In this document: one piece after another, positions 43,517 through 51,517 of the stretch
Layout: the number at the start of each line of letters is the position of its first letter
Numbering within the stretch: position 1 is the stretch's first letter
DNA from: Psychroflexus salis
GTDB lineage: Bacteria > Bacteroidota > Bacteroidia > Flavobacteriales > Flavobacteriaceae
Direction of reading: 5' to 3'
Assembly (NCBI RefSeq): GCF_014640175.1
Contig: NZ_BMGL01000007.1
Span: 62,001-126,000 of the forward strand
Length of the DNA: 64,000 nucleotides
Position numbers and translations under genes: made by a program
Notes under the pieces: model-generated
Database searches by the model: none
What the model saw: only the letters and a program-made list of their open reading frames with translations
Told to the model about the DNA's origin: nothing

Positions 43517-44209
43517 ATGAAAAGTAAACTAATTATAATAAGCTTATTGTTTTCTATACTAACTTTTGCACAAGAAGACAAAAGCTTTATCTCCAAATTT
43601 GAAATTGCTGCTAATTATGGACCTGCAGGAAACTTTTTTGTAGATTATGGTAGAGATATGAATACAAATAATGATTTAATAGAACCTATATACAGTGAAG
43701 TTTTTGATGAATTTCAACTCTACCAAAAAAACTTTATTGGGACTTCTGGAGGGATAAACATTACCTATAATTTTAATAACAAAAACGCAATAGCTTTTAG
43801 TTTTGATCGAACTTTAAACTATGGAAAATATAATGGTGTTCCCGTATTAAATAATGGTACACCAGTAATTATAAACGATATTAAATTAAGGCATTTAAAC
43901 CACTTTTATAGTTTAACCTACAGACGCAGTCTCGATAAAAAAAATACATTTTACGCAAGTTTAGGAATCATGTATATACGAATGAACCAAGCTGAAATTC
44001 AAGTTGGCTTATCTGATAATCTTGTAATTATAGAAGAACGCAATTACGATAATTCTTTACTGGAAGAAGGGGGGGTTGTTTTTGGTTTAGAAAAATATTT
44101 CTACAAGAGCGGTAAATTTGATGTAGGCATACAAAGCAAAGTTTTTATATAAACTACATCAGGTTTAGAAACCATCACCTTTACTCCCGTGCTTCGTTTT
44201 AATTTTTAA
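43517..44209 (+). pseudogene. Outer-membrane barrel-like gene with an in-frame stop before its last strand
   Basis: The start is the ATG at 43517 (MKSKLIIISLLFSILTFAQ, a signal peptide). The frame stops at a TAA at 44150-44152 after 211 codons. If that stop is read through, the same frame continues TTSGLETITFTPVLRFNF and stops at 44207-44209. The added segment is a classical last strand of an outer-membrane barrel, ending in Phe. So the gene probably suffered a nonsense mutation (TAA) about 19 codons from its real end, or the base is a sequence error. The body has barrel strands (GGINITYNFNNKNAIAFSFDRTL, HFYSLTYRRSLDKKNTFYASLGI). Without its last strand the protein may fail to assemble. Confidence 0.7.
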
Positions 44210-44214
44210 TGAAT

Positions 44215-44400
44215 TCATGTACCAATGTGTAAATGTACCAGTGTGGAAGTGTGCTAATTGCGAATTCCAAGAGTTAGGTTCAACATTTTAAGTTAACTCT
44301 GCGTACTTTACGCCACTGTGGTGAATTGGATTAGCGTGGTAATATGTTAGTGTGAAAATATACCAATGTAGGAATGTGCTATTTTATGAATATGGTTTTT
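44215..44400. repeat. Dispersed composite repeat, copy C
   Basis: Degenerate units of the type AATGTACCAATGTG lie on both sides of a CTCTGCGTACTTTACGCCACTGTGGTG-like core near 44297-44323. The same composite recurs at 46.45 and 47.3 kb. This copy is the most diverged of the three. Confidence 0.6.
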
Positions 44401-44449
44401 GAATTTTCTATGTTTCAACAAAATCTAAATTCTCAGTAGAAATTTTCCT

Positions 44450-44484
44450 TTTGTATGCTGAGCCTTCCAAATAGTTTATATTTG
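44450..44484 (+). promoter_or_regulatory. Putative lepA promoter (TTTG / TATATTTG)
   Basis: TTTG at 44450-44453 and TATATTTG at 44477-44484 fit the Bacteroidota -33/-7 consensus, with a 23-bp spacer that is slightly long. The lepA ATG lies 45 bp downstream. Confidence 0.5.
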
Positions 44485-44528
44485 CACAAAATTAAACGGC
44501 GGAAGCAGTTGAAGCATGAATTTTGTGT

Positions 44529-46325
44529 ATGAAGAACATTAGAAACTTTTGTATTATTGCCCATATTGACCACGGAAAAAGCACCTTGGCAGACCGATTG
44601 CTAGATTCTACGCACTCGGTTACTTCGCGTGAAAAGCAAGAACAATTGCTGGATAGCATGGATTTGGAGCGTGAACGAGGAATTACCATTAAGAGTCACG
44701 CCATCCAAATGGCCTATACTTACGAAGGTCAAGAATACATTTTAAATTTAATCGATACGCCTGGTCACGTTGATTTTTCCTACGAAGTTTCCCGTTCCAT
44801 TGCTGCTTGCGAAGGCGCTTTGCTCATAGTTGATGCTGCACAAAGCATTCAAGCACAAACCATTTCCAATTTATACTTGGCTTTAGAAAACGATTTGGAA
44901 ATTATTCCCGTGCTGAACAAAGTAGATTTGCCTAGTGCCAACCCCGAAGAAGTAACCGACGATATTGTCGATTTATTAGGTTGCGACGCTTCAGATGTAA
45001 TTCCGGCCAGTGCTAAAACCGGCTTGGGAATCGACGAAATTCTAAAAGCCATTATCGAACGTGTTCCTGCTCCCAAAGGAAATCCTGATGCGCCTTTGCG
45101 TGCTTTGGTATTCGATTCGGTGTACAATCCGTTTCGTGGGGTAGAAACTTATTTCCGTGTGTTCGATGGAAGCATTAAAAAGAACCAACAAATTAAATTT
45201 GTGGCTACTGGAAAAAACTATGGCGCTGACGAAATCGGCACACTTAAGTTGAAACAGTTTCCTAGAAACGAAATAAAAGCAGGCGATGTAGGCTACTTAA
45301 TTACAGGAATTAAAGATGCCCGCGAAGTAAAAGTAGGCGATACCATTACCGATGCCGAAAAACCGACTACCGCAGTGATTTCAGGTTTTGAAGATGTAAA
45401 ACCCATGGTTTTTGCAGGAATTTATCCAGTAGATACCGAAGAATATGAAGATTTACGTGCATCCATGGAAAAGTTGCAACTAAATGATGCTTCCTTGGTT
45501 TTTCAACCAGAAAGTTCAGCTGCCTTAGGATTCGGATTCCGTTGTGGATTTTTAGGCATGTTGCATTTAGAAATTATTCAAGAACGCTTGGAACGTGAAT
45601 TTGATATGACGGTAATTACTACCGTTCCCAATGTTTCGTATCATGCTTACACTACCAAAAATAGAGAAGAAGCGATTATTGTAAGCAACCCGAGTGATTT
45701 GCCCGAACCTTCTACGTTGGATCGTGTGGAAGAACCGTATATAAAAGCAAGTATTATTACCAAAGCCGATTTTGTTGGACCTGTAATGGGTTTATGTATC
45801 GAAAAACGGGGTGAAATTACCAACCAAACTTACTTAACCACCGAACGAGTTGAATTGAGTTTTGATATGCCACTGGCAGAAATTGTATTCGATTTTTACG
45901 ATCGTTTAAAAACTGTTTCCAAAGGTTATGCTTCATTTGATTATTCGCCTATTGGTATGCGTAAATCGAAATTGGTAAAAGTAGATGTGTTGTTAAACGC
46001 GAATACCGTTGATGCACTTTCGGCTTTAATTCACCAAGACAATGCTTACCATATTGGCAAAAAAATGTGTGAGAAGTTAAAAGAACTGATTCCAAGACAA
46101 CAATTCGATATTCCAATTCAAGCAGCAATTGGCGCTAAAATCATCGCTCGTGAAACGGTAAAAGCACTTCGAAAAGATGTTACTGCCAAGTGTTATGGTG
46201 GTGATATTTCGCGTAAACGAAAATTGTTAGAAAAGCAGAAAAAAGGTAAAAAACGCATGCGCCAAGTCGGTAATGTTGAAATTCCACAAGAAGCTTTTAT
46301 GGCCGTGTTGAAGCTGAATGATTAA
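44529..46325 (+). CDS. lepA: Elongation factor 4 (LepA)
   Basis: LepA is a translational GTPase that acts on stalled or initiating ribosomes. The start is the ATG at 44529 ([19 protein letters not shown]), giving 599 residues less the stop; the frame also opens with a TTG two codons upstream. Motifs are G1 AHIDHGKST, the switch region [11 protein letters not shown]3 DTPGHVDF, G4 NKVD and the LepA C-terminal domain with [15 protein letters not shown]. It is complete and typical. It interrupts the repeat-rich accessory region and is likely core. The repeats lie on both flanks. Confidence 0.97.
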   Translation: MKNIRNFCIIAHIDHGKSTLADRLLDSTHSVTSREKQEQLLDSMDLERERGITIKSHAIQMAYTYEGQEYILNLIDTPGHVDFSYEVSRSIAACEGALLIVDAAQSIQAQTISNLYLALENDLEIIPVLNKVDLPSANPEEVTDDIVDLLGCDASDVIPASAKTGLGIDEILKAIIERVPAPKGNPDAPLRALVFDSVYNPFRGVETYFRVFDGSIKKNQQIKFVATGKNYGADEIGTLKLKQFPRNEIKAGDVGYLITGIKDAREVKVGDTITDAEKPTTAVISGFEDVKPMVFAGIYPVDTEEYEDLRASMEKLQLNDASLVFQPESSAALGFGFRCGFLGMLHLEIIQERLEREFDMTVITTVPNVSYHAYTTKNREEAIIVSNPSDLPEPSTLDRVEEPYIKASIITKADFVGPVMGLCIEKRGEITNQTYLTTERVELSFDMPLAEIVFDFYDRLKTVSKGYASFDYSPIGMRKSKLVKVDVLLNANTVDALSALIHQDNAYHIGKKMCEKLKELIPRQQFDIPIQAAIGAKIIARETVKALRKDVTAKCYGGDISRKRKLLEKQKKGKKRMRQVGNVEIPQEAFMAVLKLND

Positions 46326-46675
46326 TAAAATACTAGACCGCTTACTTCGATTTAACTCAGCACAAGTCGATGTTAGATAGTAGATTACGCTAGATTTGTC
46401 AATTAACATGCTAATTTAAGAATTGAGACTTGAACTCAATAACAATTTTTCTCTGTGTTCTTTGCGACTTTGCGGTGAAATAGTTAATGTGGAAATGTGG
46501 TAATGTGTTTAATGTATGTATTTTCTAATTCGAATACTTAGAGTTCAACTCAAAATTTCAATTTAACTCTGCGCACTCTGCGCCACTGCGGTGAAATAGA
46601 TTAATAAGAAAATATGCTAATTAGAAAATATGCTAATTTGTAATGTGCTAGGTTATAAATACTTTAGTTTTCTAC
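46326..46675. repeat. Gene-free 350-bp stretch with dispersed repeat copy A
   Basis: The repeat core runs from about 46451 to 46600. It starts with CTCTGTGTTCTTTGCG and continues through GTGAAATAGTTAATGTGG and TAATTCGAATACTTAGAGTTC. It ends with a second CTCTGCGCACTCTGCGCC module. After it come degenerate AATATGCTAATT units. It is nearly identical to copy B at 47302-47479, in the same orientation, and the toxin-antitoxin pair lies between them. Confidence 0.8.
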
Positions 46676-46933
46676 TTAATCGTAATGAAAACGGCACTTT
46701 GCGATTAAAATTTCTCCATCTTTGTATTGATAAATCAGCCGGTGTTCATGATCAATTCTTCTAGACCAAAATCCAGCATATTTATATTTTAAGGGTTCAG
46801 GTTTTCCAATTCCACTAAATGGATTTCTAGCAATATCTTTTAGGAGGTTATTTATTTTTTTCAACTTTTTTTTGTCTGTTTTTTGCCAATACAAATAATC
46901 TTCCCAAGATTCATCAACAAACACATATTTCAT
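46676..46933 (-). CDS. yoeB: YoeB/Txe-family toxin (ribosome-dependent mRNase)
   Basis: This 85-residue toxin has the residues known to matter in E. coli YoeB at the same positions: Glu46 (GKPEPLK), Arg65 (DHEHRLIY), His83 and Tyr84 (CRFHYD). The fold also shows ESWEDYLYWQKTDKKKLKKIN and GFWSRRID. YoeB cuts mRNA in the ribosomal A site and is held inactive by YefM. The C-terminus has one extra Asp. The antitoxin gene lies 29 bp upstream on the same strand. The pair is flanked by direct repeats. Confidence 0.92.
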   Translation of the reverse strand: MKYVFVDESWEDYLYWQKTDKKKLKKINNLLKDIARNPFSGIGKPEPLKYKYAGFWSRRIDHEHRLIYQYKDGEILIAKCRFHYD

Positions 46934-46962
46934 CTTATATTTATTGGTGTCTTAAACCAGTA

Positions 46963-47217
46963 TTAGTCTTTGATTAAATTTTTTTCAAAAGTCTTTTCTG
47001 TTTTTAGTTTGCTGATGGCAGCATCTAATCTTCGTTCATTTTTTTGAGATGACAATTCGTGATTCGTAGCCATTAATGAATTGTACTCTTGCAACGACAT
47101 TACTACAATTCCGGTATCTTTTCCACGGTTTATAAGCAAGGTTTCAAAGTTTTTTACTACTTCATCCAAATAAGTTTTAATGTTTTTTCTGAAGTTAGAA
47201 ACTGTTGTAATTTGCAT
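46963..47217 (-). CDS. yefM: YefM/Phd-family antitoxin
   Basis: This 84-residue antitoxin has the N-terminal Phd/YefM DNA-binding domain (MQITTVSNFRKNIKTYLDEV, TLLINRGKDTGIVVMSLQEYNSL). A C-terminal tail should wrap YoeB. It precedes yoeB, the usual order. Upstream are a -7 box and two TGTACA-type half-sites 12 bp apart, the arrangement known for the E. coli yefM operator, so autorepression is likely. Confidence 0.92.
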   Translation of the reverse strand: MQITTVSNFRKNIKTYLDEVVKNFETLLINRGKDTGIVVMSLQEYNSLMATNHELSSQKNERRLDAAISKLKTEKTFEKNLIKD

Positions 47218-47234
47218 AATTCTGTATTTTTAAT

Positions 47235-47266
47235 AGTACAAATATATGTACAAAATATAAAACAAA
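47235..47266 (-). promoter_or_regulatory. yefM-yoeB promoter/operator with TGTACA half-sites
   Basis: TGTACA at 47247-47252 and AGTACA at 47235-47240 are centred 12 bp apart. The -7 box TATATTTG (minus strand, 47246-47239) lies between them, and a CAAA at 47263-47266 gives TTTG as -33 with a 16-bp spacer. E. coli YefM uses TGTACA-core repeats. Binding here is inference from the match. Confidence 0.6.
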
Positions 47267-47301
47267 CAATTCCCTGCTGCTAACACCAATTGAACCTTAT
47301 T

Positions 47302-47479
47302 CTCTGCGCACTCTGCGCCCCTGCGGTGAAATAGTTAATGTGGAAATGTGGTAATGTGGTAATGTGTTTAATGTATGTATTTTCTAATTCGAATACTTAG
47401 AGTTCAACTCAACATTTCAACTTAACTCTGCGACCCAGCTTGCCGGCTGGCAGGTTTGCGTCACTGCGGTGAAATAGAT
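47302..47479. repeat. Dispersed composite repeat, copy B, with a GC-rich palindromic insert
   Basis: This copy matches copy A in the same orientation, except for one extra GTAATGTG unit and an insert inside the second CTCTGCG module. The insert (about 47433-47456) reads ACCCAGCTTGCCGGCTGGCA plus GGT, a GC-rich dyad (TGCCGGCTGGCA). The remaining gap 47480-47526 is AT-rich and empty. Confidence 0.75.
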
Positions 47480-47526
47480 TGGTGTGAAAATTTCAAAATT
47501 AATATTCAAACCCATTTCTAAAAAAA

Positions 47527-49989
47527 TCAATTAATTTCATAAAGCAAAATGGCATTCTCTTCACCTTCAACCATTAATTTTACTTTATTAGTTTCAAGGC
47601 TATAATAGGAAGCTTTAGAATTGGCATACACAGGAAAACCGTTTAATAAATTTCCAAATTCATCAAAAACATAGAGTTTTTTAGCTTGCGTATCGGTTAA
47701 AGTCACCCAAGTTTTGTCTTGATTTTGAATAAGCTGCGGACTTGTATATAAACCATAATCCAATTCTATTTCAACATCGTTAATTTGCAGGATATTTTCT
47801 GAAAGCGTAACCAATAAGCGTCCACTTGCGTTGATAAAATGATTGGATAATAAATCTTTTTCGGTAATTTGTACATCACCAGCTTCTGTAATTTGTACTA
47901 CATTTCCATCTTTTGTGGTAGAAGTAAATTGGCCATCGTATAAAAACCAAGGATTTCCAGAAAACTCAGCATCGGTTTCATAAGAAACACGCTCTTTACC
48001 TGTGCGATCTAAAACATGTAGTTTGCCTGAAGATTCCTGTACCAATACATAATCTTTTTTGCCAATTCTAATATGTTTTGGTGGTCGACTAATATCAGAA
48101 TTATCGGTTTTAAAATCGAAACCTTTTACCAGTTTGCCTTCTTTGTTGTAGGCTTTTAGTCTATTTCCTTGGCAAATCATAAATCGGTGTTTGCCATTGT
48201 TGTCATAATCGAATATTTGTAAGGGCTGCGTAATTTTTTCTTTCAATTGAATTGGAAAAGGCGAAACATCCTTTCCATTTTTATCAATTACATGTATTTT
48301 ATGTTCAGTTGCGAAAGCCAATTGAAGTCGTGTGTTTTGGAAAATATCAAATTCAGTTGCCGGGCTTAAAACCACTTCGCTTAGGCTTTTATTCCAAATT
48401 AATTTTCCTTCGGCATCTAGCAATTGCAATTGTAGTTGTTCATCTTGTAAAAAAACATCGCGTTGTTGTGTTCGCCAATTGGTGAAAAATTCTGGATGTA
48501 TTAAGCTGTTTTCAATGAGTTTGAAACGATTTGCCTGTTTTACTAAACTTGAATTTTTGTTTTGTGGTGTAGATAGCATAACAGCGTTTACATAGGTAAA
48601 TTTTTCATCTACATTTATTTGCAAACCAACCCCATGATAATTTTTTAAATCTAGATTAGAGACCTTATCTTTAAAGCTAGCATGACTTTTAGTTTGCATA
48701 TGAGCTAGCCAATTTTCTGAAAGCGCAAACATGAGTACATTACTGCTATTGCTTAGCTTATTTTCGAGTTTTTTGTAATTAACCTGAAGCGCTAAATTAG
48801 CTTGATTTAAATAATTAATAATGCAGTTTTCAAGTGCTTCAACATGTTTTGCAAAAACAAAAAAATCGCCAATTTGCGTAACAAAATTAGCTTGTTTCAG
48901 TACAATTAAGGGTGCGTAAATTTGAAGCATTTCAGCATTTAAAACAGTATAAATTTCAAAATCTCTAAAGTTTTTTTGCGATTGTATAATTGGTTGTAAA
49001 CTTGCAAAAGCTTCAGCAGCATTACTGCTTTTTAAAACCACCAAATCTTCTTGTGTATAATGTATTTTTCCAACTTCATTAATGGCTTCAAAAAAATTAG
49101 CATTGGTGTTATTGTATGAATAACCTAGTTTTTTTCGTTGTTCTAAATACATTTCAAAATCAGGTATCGCATAACTTTCAAAACCAATTGCATTTAAAGA
49201 AACCACTGTAGCAATTTGATGCTTTAAGCGTTCTTGGTTTTTTAATAAATCTAGTTTTTTATCCGCATTTTCTTGACTAACACCAACCCCACTCAGTTTA
49301 ATTTCGTCAGTGTCGAGTTTTAAATCGAAGCCAACCCAATCGGTAATATTGCTGAAAAGCAAATAGGTATGTTCGGCAAAAGCTTTGTTGTACAAGTTTT
49401 TAAAATCTTCGGTTTGTATATATATACTTGGTGTTGAAGAATCGGTTGTTTTTAATGCACTTTTAAAAGCTTCGTCTGCTGGGATAGCATTGGCAATATC
49501 GCGAATTTTATTTTCGATGATTAATTTGGAATTGCTCACCATAATGTTTTGGTCAAACCAAACGGCATATAAACTTTTTTCCTTCCATTTGAATTCGTTT
49601 ACTTCTTTGCCTTCGTAGGTGAAGGATTTTCGGTTAGAAACTGTACTGCTTAATTCATTAAAATCTACATCTTCAGATGAAGCTATAAAACTAGTAGCAA
49701 TGTTTTTTTTACCGATGGCAGAAAAACAAATAACCCCACTTGAAGCGGTTTTAAAGCCCTTAAAAAATTCAATTTCTTCTTCAATTTCTTTAAAAAAAGC
49801 TAAATCTGAATTTGCCTTAAAAAATGAATTTTCAGTAAAAAAATCAGCTGCGTTTGCTAAATTTTCACTCTGAAAAACCATTACCGAAGAGGAAGGCACT
49901 AAATCGATAGCTTTAGCACTCGATTGTTGTGTAGAAGTAGAGCATGAACAAAGAAAAAGTGTGATAAGGAGACTGACAACTAACTTCAT
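47527..49989 (-). CDS. Large outer-envelope lipoprotein with beta-propeller-like C-terminus
   Basis: This 820-residue protein has a lipoprotein signal peptide (MKLVVSLLITLFLCSCSTS) with cysteines at 14 and 16. The N-terminal 500 residues form an unrecognised region (DLVPSSSVMVFQSENLANAA, TFVDFNELSS-like blocks). The last 270 residues have repeated blades such as HVIDKNGKDVSPFPIQLKEK, PLQIFDYDNNGKHRFMICQG, KAYNKEGKLVKGF and KLYVFDEFGNLLNGFPVYA. These look like a beta-propeller or PQQ-like repeat fold. It is conserved in Flavobacteria with unknown function. A TATATTTG box on the minus strand lies almost at the ATG. Confidence 0.75.
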   Translation of the reverse strand: MKLVVSLLITLFLCSCSTSTQQSSAKAIDLVPSSSVMVFQSENLANAADFFTENSFFKANSDLAFFKEIEEEIEFFKGFKTASSGVICFSAIGKKNIATSFIASSEDVDFNELSSTVSNRKSFTYEGKEVNEFKWKEKSLYAVWFDQNIMVSNSKLIIENKIRDIANAIPADEAFKSALKTTDSSTPSIYIQTEDFKNLYNKAFAEHTYLLFSNITDWVGFDLKLDTDEIKLSGVGVSQENADKKLDLLKNQERLKHQIATVVSLNAIGFESYAIPDFEMYLEQRKKLGYSYNNTNANFFEAINEVGKIHYTQEDLVVLKSSNAAEAFASLQPIIQSQKNFRDFEIYTVLNAEMLQIYAPLIVLKQANFVTQIGDFFVFAKHVEALENCIINYLNQANLALQVNYKKLENKLSNSSNVLMFALSENWLAHMQTKSHASFKDKVSNLDLKNYHGVGLQINVDEKFTYVNAVMLSTPQNKNSSLVKQANRFKLIENSLIHPEFFTNWRTQQRDVFLQDEQLQLQLLDAEGKLIWNKSLSEVVLSPATEFDIFQNTRLQLAFATEHKIHVIDKNGKDVSPFPIQLKEKITQPLQIFDYDNNGKHRFMICQGNRLKAYNKEGKLVKGFDFKTDNSDISRPPKHIRIGKKDYVLVQESSGKLHVLDRTGKERVSYETDAEFSGNPWFLYDGQFTSTTKDGNVVQITEAGDVQITEKDLLSNHFINASGRLLVTLSENILQINDVEIELDYGLYTSPQLIQNQDKTWVTLTDTQAKKLYVFDEFGNLLNGFPVYANSKASYYSLETNKVKLMVEGEENAILLYEIN

Positions 49990-49993
49990 AGAA

Positions 49994-50001
49994 CAAATAT
50001 A
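49994..50001 (-). promoter_or_regulatory. Possible near-leaderless -7 box of the lipoprotein gene
   Basis: CAAATATA on the plus strand reads TATATTTG on the minus strand and ends only four bases before the ATG at 49989. A start inside or at the ATG would make a leaderless transcript; otherwise the box is fortuitous. Confidence 0.3.
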
Positions 50002-50108
50002 TTACTTTGCAAAACAACAGAATTTTTTCAACATAACAGAATTTTAGTTTTAGCATATACTGAACAAAATCCATTTTAAAAATTAAATTTAGAAATATTT
50101 TGAAAATA

Positions 50109-50124
50109 GTAACTTAAAAGTTAC
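50109..50124 (+). promoter_or_regulatory. Palindromic operator candidate of the HigBA-like pair
   Basis: GTAACTT-AA-AAGTTAC is a perfect 7+7 dyad that ends 9 bp before the toxin's GTG start and lies after a TATTTTG box. Antitoxins of this type often bind such dyads to repress their operon. Binding is inferred. Confidence 0.5.
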
Positions 50125-50133
50125 ATCCGTGGA

Positions 50134-50490
50134 GTGGAAAAAGTCAGGCAAGTAATACAGTATAAAGATTATTTCGAGAAGTCCTTACTTGCTCAACCGA
50201 AAAAAGTACAAGATTAAGATATTTAAGGTTATAGAAATAATCGAAACTTATCAACATGTGCCGAAAACTTATTTGGCACCGATAAAAACTCATAAGGGAT
50301 TATTTGAAGCGCGAATAAAATTAGGATCTAACATTTGCCGAGTTTTTTGCTTTTTTGACAAAGGAAAGCTTGTCATTCTCTTAAACGGATTTATAAAAAA
50401 CCCCAGAAGACACCGAAAAAAGAAATCGACAAAGCAGTACGGTTAATGAAAGAATATTATGAACAAAAAAACAAAGAAAATGGAAACTAA
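50134..50490 (+). pseudogene. HigB/RelE-type toxin gene disrupted by two frameshifts
   Basis: The coding signal lies in three pieces. Piece 1, GTG at 50134 to 50214, encodes VEKVRQVIQYKDYFEKSLLA plus QPKKVQD and then meets TAA. Piece 2, from about 50216 to 50398 in the next frame, encodes KIFKVIEIIETYQHVPKTYL, APIKTHKGLFEARIKLGSNI and CRVFCFFDKGKLVILLNGFI. Piece 3, from 50401 to the TAA at 50488-50490 in the first frame again, encodes PQKTPKKEIDKAVRLMKEYY plus EQKNKENGN. Put together they make a normal HigB-like toxin of about 118 residues. An extra T at about 50215 and a missing A in the poly-A run at 50395-50400 explain it. The slippery heptamer AAAAAAC at the second site could also allow -1 slippage, but piece 1 to piece 2 has no such site. 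Confidence 0.75.
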
Positions 50491-50770
50491 AAGTTGGAAA
50501 GATATAAAATACAGTGTTTACGGAAAGAAGGGAACCGAACGTAGAGATGAATTGGATAGAGATTTTGAATCATTTAAAATAGGTTTGCTTTTAAGAAATG
50601 CACGAGAACAAAAAAAACTCACTCAAGAACAACTAGGTGTTATGATTGATAAAAAAAGGACTTACATATCAAGAGTTGAAAATAATGGTAGTAATCTGAC
50701 TTTAAAAACTCTATATAATATCGTTGAAAAAGGACTTGGCGGAAAAGTAAATATTTCAATCGAACTGTAG
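50480..50770 (+). CDS. XRE-family HTH antitoxin (HigA-like)
   Basis: The start is the ATG at 50480 (METKSWKDIKYSVYG), which overlaps the end of the toxin frame by 11 bp; a Met seven codons earlier is also possible. The 96-residue protein has an N-terminal extension, then an HTH at about residues 40-80 (IGLLLRNAREQKKLTQEQLG, KRTYISRVENNGSNLTLKTL). This is the layout of HigA-like antitoxins that follow their toxin. The gene looks intact even though the toxin is broken, so it may persist as a repressor or as protection against related toxins. Confidence 0.82.
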   Translation: METKSWKDIKYSVYGKKGTERRDELDRDFESFKIGLLLRNAREQKKLTQEQLGVMIDKKRTYISRVENNGSNLTLKTLYNIVEKGLGGKVNISIEL

Positions 50771-50788
50771 AAATTACCTGCTACAACA

Positions 50789-50912
50789 GCGTATAACAAA
50801 AACCTGCCTTTGCCGGTCAGGTAGGTGGCGAGATTTGTGCTGAAACGAGAGTTTTGTGTATTTTTATCAACGTAAAACTTGCGCCTTTTAGGTCGCCACT
50901 TATGTTATGCGC
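50789..50912. repeat. Imperfect nested palindrome after the antitoxin, attC-like in shape
   Basis: GCGTATAAC (50789-50797) pairs with GTTATGCGC (50904-50912) with one mismatch. Inside, GTGGCGA (50825-50831) pairs exactly with TCGCCAC (50893-50899). A further GC-rich dyad, CCTGCCTTTGCCGGTCAGG, lies near 50803-50821. The 124-bp size with two arm pairs resembles integron attC sites, but the RYYYAAC/GTTRRRY core is not matched and no integrase is present. A dispersed Bacteroidota repeat is the safer reading. Confidence 0.5.
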
Positions 50913-51002
50913 AAACCGTTAAGACAACAAAAAACTAAAGCTCATGAAGTTATTGATAAAGTTTTTAAAAAACACAAAATTAGTTGATAAATAGAATTTT
51001 AT

Positions 51003-51010
51003 TACATTTG
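51003..51010 (+). promoter_or_regulatory. Putative -7 box (TACATTTG) of the metal-efflux operon
   Basis: TACATTTG fits TAnnTTTG, with a GTTG at 50983-50986 as a weak -33 box (16-bp spacer). The first ATG of the operon is 6 bp downstream, so the transcript would be almost leaderless. Confidence 0.45.
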
Positions 51011-51016
51011 CCATTC

Positions 51017-51433
51017 ATGAAAACGCATTTTCAACATATTGCGAGCCTGCTTTTAGCTGTACTTGTTTTGGTTTCTACCCAAAGCTACAGCATTAATACG
51101 CATTATTGCGGAAACATTTTGGTAGACAAAGCCATTATAAAGCCTGCAAAAAAATGTGCTATGCACGATGCAAATTCAAGTCTTCATCATGAACATGATG
51201 ATAAAAAAGACGACTGCTGCGATGATGAAGTAGAACTAATTGAAGGTCAAGACCAGCTCAAAGTTCAGTCTTTAGATTTTGAATTACCCAATCCCGTTTT
51301 TTTTCAAGCTTTTGTTTACACATTTATCTTTAATACATCTTTTGAAGCTTTAGAAAAAGTAGATTATTCTGAAAATCCTCCACCTTTACTTCTGCGAGAT
51401 TTTCAAGCCCATTACCAAGTTTTCCTTATTTGA
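51017..51433 (+). CDS. HYC_CC_PP family small exported protein
   Basis: The start is the ATG at 51017 (MKTHFQHIASLLLAVLVLVS), giving 138 residues with a signal anchor or signal peptide. The family name comes from its motifs: HYC at 29-31 (NTHYCGN), CC at 67-68 (DDCCDDE) and PP near the end (ENPPPLLL). His- and Asp-rich segments (HHEHDDKKDD) suggest metal binding. It is the first gene of the RND metal-efflux cluster, 84 bp upstream of cusA. A metal-sensing or chaperone role is inferred from position. Confidence 0.8.
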   Translation: MKTHFQHIASLLLAVLVLVSTQSYSINTHYCGNILVDKAIIKPAKKCAMHDANSSLHHEHDDKKDDCCDDEVELIEGQDQLKVQSLDFELPNPVFFQAFVYTFIFNTSFEALEKVDYSENPPPLLLRDFQAHYQVFLI

Positions 51434-51517
51434 TTTTAAAATTATCCAGTTTTTTCTTCTGAAATCATTTCAGAAAAGAAATCAATTCCTGTGTATATAT
51501 TTTAATTTCAAATTTGT

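Noticed and set aside
50134-50490. Programmed frameshifting as the main explanation of the broken toxin
   Set aside because: Only the second of the two shift sites has a slippery sequence; indels or errors explain both sites more simply.
50789-50912. Calling the nested palindrome a true attC site
   Set aside because: The RYYYAAC/GTTRRRY core is not matched and no integrase is in the window.
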